Of a DNA stretch of 64,000 nt, positions 60,997 through 64,000 are shown piece after piece; the stretch's first letter is position 1; every line of letters starts with the position of its first letter. Below the pieces are notes generated by a model. That model was given only the letters and a program-made list of their open reading frames with translations. It searched no databases and had not been told where the DNA came from. The position numbers were made by a program, and so were the translations under genes. Origin of the DNA: Caulobacter sp. FWC2 (GTDB taxonomy: Bacteria; Pseudomonadota; Alphaproteobacteria; Caulobacterales; Caulobacteraceae); assembly GCF_002742625.1 (NCBI RefSeq), contig NZ_PEBF01000002.1, forward strand, positions 124,001 to 188,000, in the 5' to 3' direction.

Positions 60997-61689
60997 CTAT
61001 CGATCGGTGCTTTCGACGGAACTGGCTGCCAAGCCGGACAATCGTTCAGCAGCGGCGATAGCCGCACGGGCGTCGCGGTCAAATACGGCCTGGGCGAGCG
61101 CGATATACGCGGTTTTCCACTCCTCGCGATTGGAGTCGTATCGGCTCAGCACGCCGGGCTCCGAGAGCGAGATGTAGCGGAATACGCGCAAGAACAGCGC
61201 CAAGGGAGCGTTTCCGGCCAAGGTCGCCATCTGATCGGTGAGCCGTTCGGCCACAACGATGAAGGCGTCGCGGCCGAGAGATTCCTCAGAACCGCGCCAC
61301 TCTTCCAGCATCTCCCCCAGGCGGGCCCGTTCCGCATCATTGTCGGAGAGAGCCGCGCGCTTCAGTACTTCGGCGTTGATGGCCTGAGCGGCGCTATAGA
61401 CCTCCTCGATCGGAGTGTTCTGTAGGTTGAGGAACAGGGCGGCCGAGCGCGCCACTGTTTCGGCGCTGGGGCGACGGCCGAAGAAGCCGCCGCCGACGCC
61501 CCGACGAATGACCAGCAGTTCCTCATGTTCGAGCAGTCGCGCGGCCTGTCGCAGCGTTGGCGCGCTGACGCCGATGCGGGCGATCAATTCGGTTTCCGAG
61601 CCGATAAAAGCGCCGGCCGGAAGCCGCAAGATAATGTCGCGCAGTACGGGGAGGGCCCGTAGCACCGCTGAGCGGCCAATGTCAGCCAT
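60997..61689 (-). CDS. GntR-family (FadR/FCD) regulator
   Basis: 230 residues. The N-terminal winged HTH ALPVLRDIILRLPAGAFIGS then ETELIARIGVSAPTLRQAAR and LLEHEELLVIRRGVGGGFFG; the C-terminal FCD domain has the metal-ligand-like spacing. It is divergent from the signal-peptide SnoaL gene at 61852 across a candidate operator. FCD regulators usually respond to carboxylate metabolites. Confidence 0.85.
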   Translation of the reverse strand: MADIGRSAVLRALPVLRDIILRLPAGAFIGSETELIARIGVSAPTLRQAARLLEHEELLVIRRGVGGGFFGRRPSAETVARSAALFLNLQNTPIEEVYSAAQAINAEVLKRAALSDNDAERARLGEMLEEWRGSEESLGRDAFIVVAERLTDQMATLAGNAPLALFLRVFRYISLSEPGVLSRYDSNREEWKTAYIALAQAVFDRDARAAIAAAERLSGLAASSVESTDR

Positions 61690-61751
61690 AAGTCCTCATC
61701 GCCCTTGCAAACCTCGCATAACCGAGAAGTCGGCGCCAGACGAGGGTTGAA

Positions 61752-61778
61752 TTGACTAATTGGTATATAGGATTAGAC
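61752..61778. promoter_or_regulatory. FadR-type operator candidate
   Basis: CTAAT at 61756-61760 and ATTAG at 61772-61776 flank TGGTATATAGG; the centre ATTGGTATA resembles the TTGGTATACCAA-type sites of GntR/FCD regulators. It lies in the divergent promoter between the regulator and the SnoaL-like gene. Confidence 0.5.
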
Positions 61779-61851
61779 ATTGGGAAAGCGCCACCGGCAG
61801 CAGTGGCCGCCGAGCGAATCGAAAGGCTCGGATTTTTTAAGGGGGAAATCC

Positions 61852-62753
61852 ATGGATCCGCACCGGCGACAGCTGCTGCAAACCAGCCTCTCCGCGCCGG
61901 TTCTCGGGCTCGCAGGACAGGCGCTGGCCGAGGCGGCGGAGCCCCGCTCCCGCAACAAGGCTCTGGTGAAGGCTTACATCGAAGCCACCGATCGCGGTGA
62001 TATAGCGGCCGTCGAAGCCCTGGTGTCTCCAGAAGTCAAATGGTGGATCGTTTCGCGTGGCGACTTCGACCGAGCGACGATCATGGCCATCAATCGTCGC
62101 CGTTTCGACCAGGCAATCAGCCGCAAGTCTTCGATCCTTGGCATGGCGGCGCAGGATGACCGGGTCGCGGTCGAGTATGAGACCGCGACCGTGGAAAACG
62201 GCGAGCCCATCTTCATCGTCTATCACCACCTGTTCCAGGTGCGGGACAACCATATCGTCTCGGTGCGCGAGTGGACCGATCCGCGCGCGCGGCCCCGCGT
62301 TTCAAGGTCTCCCAGGCGGTTCCTCCCGGCCTTGATCCCTGGCCCGCGGCCCGTCCCGACGATATCGATGAGGCCAAGACCCGCGCCGTGGCCGAGGCTT
62401 TTCTCGCCCCAGGTCCGACCAACCTGGCGCGGGAGCTCACCGCACCCGGCTTCCGTTGGTGGGTGAACGGCCGCGGCTATGACGACATGTTCGATTTCTT
62501 CGCCAAGCTGATGCCGAAAATGGCCGCCATGGGCCCGCCGGTCTCCCCGGTGCGTTACAGCAAGGTGATTTCAGGCATGACGGTTGAAGGCGACAGGGCG
62601 TCGGTCCTGATCAACACCGACGTCATCTACCCCACCTACGACTACATCAATCGCTTTCACTGCGTGGCGATCGTGCGCGGCGGCAAGATCATCGAGATGC
62701 ACGAGCACACTGATCGTAACGCCTCGATAAAGGCTGGCTTTCCGGAGATCTGA
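61852..62753 (+). pseudogene. Exported two-domain SnoaL-like protein with frameshift in a CG repeat
   Basis: Start at 61852 after AAGGGGGAAA. A twin-arginine-like signal (MDPHRRQLLQTSLSAPVLGL) and a first SnoaL domain (NKALVKAYIEATDRGDIAAV) read to VSVREWTDPRA near 62290. There the frame shifts in CCGCGCGCGCGG, and the second domain continues as APRFKVSQAVPPGLDPWPAA, GFRWWVNGRGYDDMFDFFAK to the stop at 62753. Removing two bases (one CG unit) or adding one restores about 300 residues. Confidence 0.7.
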
Positions 62754-62759
62754 CCGTGA

Positions 62760-63422
62760 TCAACCCGCGGCGCGAAGGCGCTCGCGGGGGGCATCGGCCT
62801 CGACCGGCGCTTTCCCAAGATAAGTGGCCAGCTGTCTGGCGCCCTCGGCCGAGACAAGCGGCAGGAAGGCGCGTTCAACCAGCTTCATCACGTCCACCGC
62901 CTTTTCGTCGCCGTAGAGCAAGCCATAGACCACCGGCTCGTAGGCGGTCACCGCCATGACGGTGTAGACGATCAGATGCGGCTCGAGGGGGCGAATGACC
63001 CCGCTCTCGACGCAATGAACGACCTCGGCCTGTAGGAGCCGGGCGACCTCGCCGCACTGTTGGTGCGCCAACATGTCGATCAGGGGCGATGCCAGATCGA
63101 TCTGGGAACTGATCGCTCTGACCGCGCCGCGCCGGACCGGATTGGCCAAGGCTCGGATGCGGGCTTCGGCGAAGCTCAGCAGAATATGGAGTGACGGCCG
63201 CTGCTCAGGGGAGGGGCGAGGGGCGGTGGTCTTCAGCAGATGAGACATCGCGTTCAGAAACAAGGCCTCCTTGTTTCCGAAGACCGCGTAAATGGTGGAG
63301 GTCGAACACCGCGCGACCTCTGAGATCTCGCTGATCGAGACATCGTTGAACTTGCGACAGGCGAAGGCCTCGCCAGCCACCTCGATGACGCGTTGCAGCG
63401 ACCGAACTTTTTTGTCCGACAT
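62760..63422 (-). CDS. TetR/AcrR-family regulator (second)
   Basis: 220 residues. HTH: RVIEVAGEAFACRKFNDVSI then SEISEVARCSTSTIYAVFGN and KEALFLNAM. The C-terminal domain is of the TetR_C type seen with AefR-like proteins (ASPLIDMLAHQQCGEVARLL). It ends 6 bp from the convergent SnoaL gene. Its own promoter lies in the 176-bp gap at 63423-63598, where no palindrome was obvious. Confidence 0.82.
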   Translation of the reverse strand: MSDKKVRSLQRVIEVAGEAFACRKFNDVSISEISEVARCSTSTIYAVFGNKEALFLNAMSHLLKTTAPRPSPEQRPSLHILLSFAEARIRALANPVRRGAVRAISSQIDLASPLIDMLAHQQCGEVARLLQAEVVHCVESGVIRPLEPHLIVYTVMAVTAYEPVVYGLLYGDEKAVDVMKLVERAFLPLVSAEGARQLATYLGKAPVEADAPRERLRAAG

Positions 63423-63598
63423 TGGCGACCACGCTGTTTCCTCGCCTCGCGGCTCTTGTGGCCGCTTCAGCTATTACCCCACGATAGACCTTGGACGCGA
63501 ACGCACAAGACCTGACGGACGGCGCGAGAATATCTGACGAGTTGATCGCGTTGGGCTGGCGCTATCGTATTTCGCGATACTTCGATGTCGTTCTATCT

Positions 63599-64000
63599 TT
63601 ACGGTGCGCTTGCCGTTATCTGCGCTTCGATATCCGCCAGATCCCAGTATTCGCGCCAATAGTGGATCTTCCCGTTGTCGTCGATATCGAAGACAGCGCA
63701 GACCAGCACGGTCACGTTACGGTCGTCCTTGCGCATGGTCACGGTGTCGGCCCGTTCGGTGAAGACTTGCGCGCCGTTGGACGCCACGGACAGGATTTGG
63801 CAGCGACAATCGCGATAGCGTGAAAATTGACTGCGCAGTTCCTCTTCGATCGCCGCCCGCCCCCGCAGGGGCTCGGCGTGCCTTACGCGGCTAAAATAAC
63901 GCGCGTCGGCGCTGAAGTAGGCCATCAGCCGCGCCAAGTCCGGCTGCTCCATATCTAATTGGGACAGAAACTCGGCGACGGTGTCTTCGGCTCGTGCGGG
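63599..64000 (-). CDS. SnoaL / limonene-epoxide-hydrolase-like protein, 5' end outside window
   Basis: The frame is open to the right edge (PARAEDTVAEFLSQLDMEQP then DLARLMAYFSADARYFSRVR), so the start probably lies beyond 64000. AEPLRGRAAIEEELRSQFSR, TERADTVTMRKDDRNVTVLV and HYWREYWDLADIEAQI match the other epoxide-hydrolase-like proteins of the cluster, making it the fourth NTF2-like gene here. Confidence 0.72.
   Translation of the reverse strand, partial: PARAEDTVAEFLSQLDMEQPDLARLMAYFSADARYFSRVRHAEPLRGRAAIEEELRSQFSRYRDCRCQILSVASNGAQVFTERADTVTMRKDDRNVTVLVCAVFDIDDNGKIHYWREYWDLADIEAQITASAP

Overview
The window is high-GC alphaproteobacterial DNA, most likely Caulobacterales (Caulobacter, Brevundimonas or Phenylobacterium type). 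The evidence is a GcrA-type regulator, FecI/FecR/TonB signalling attached to an isopeptidase-type lasso peptide cluster, an alphaproteobacterial RepA with iterons, and a ROSE-like heat-shock leader. ParA, RepA, iterons, an IncQ/Ti-type oriT with its relaxase, TraG and TrbB in one stretch indicate a large plasmid or plasmid-derived element. All readings come from motifs seen in the sequence; no database search was possible.

Layout. 1-5.7 kb: tail of a ParB-like protein, a giant methyltransferase/strawberry-notch helicase, and RadC. 5.8-15.9 kb: a complete lasso peptide cluster with a GntR regulator, two tandem precursor genes each followed by a strong hairpin, the B protease, the C cyclase, a convergent isopeptidase, a TonB receptor interrupted by a one-base frameshift, FecR and an ECF sigma factor. 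16.2-22.4 kb: YjbR-like protein, a tRNA-like gene with a 33-nt excess in its anticodon loop, an HTH protein, and a defence/toxin block (Abi HEPN gene behind a structured leader, MqsR/MqsA, an MNT-HEPN fusion, a permuted papain-like protein). 22.7-27.2 kb: GcrA paralogue, DUF2493, XRE regulator, SSB, RHE_PE00001-family protein.

27.2-30.8 kb is the replication and partition core: palindrome-rich AT-richer DNA, ParA, a small partner protein, RepA, and a long iteron array. 31-39.8 kb is the transfer region: TraF peptidase, cell-wall hydrolase, two small genes behind duplicated structured leaders, mobilisation protein, oriT, MobA/MobL relaxase, Mrr-like nuclease, TraG and TrbB. The other mating-pair genes are not in view. 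39.8-49.4 kb is accessory cargo: an AbiE-like pair whose toxin has lost its catalytic core, decayed alkB and dnaE2, Hsp20 behind a ROSE-like RNA thermometer, many small stress or plasmid proteins, and ExoIII.

A degenerate IS5-family transposase (about 49.4-49.7 kb) marks a junction. From 49.8 kb to the right edge lies a metabolic cluster of different character: two MFS transporters, a phytoene-desaturase-like oxidoreductase, two SDRs, an APH-fold phosphotransferase, four SnoaL/limonene-epoxide-hydrolase-like proteins, and TetR and FadR-type regulators. A shared palindrome of the form TTGACY-N3-RGTCAA occurs in three of its promoter regions, which suggests one TetR regulon. The substrate is unknown; the enzyme mix would suit a hydrophobic terpenoid- or steroid-like compound (inference).

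Four genes (TonB receptor, alkB, the 47.5 kb hypothetical gene, the 61.9 kb SnoaL gene) are intact except for a single indel. This may be real decay or sequencing error and should be resolved first.
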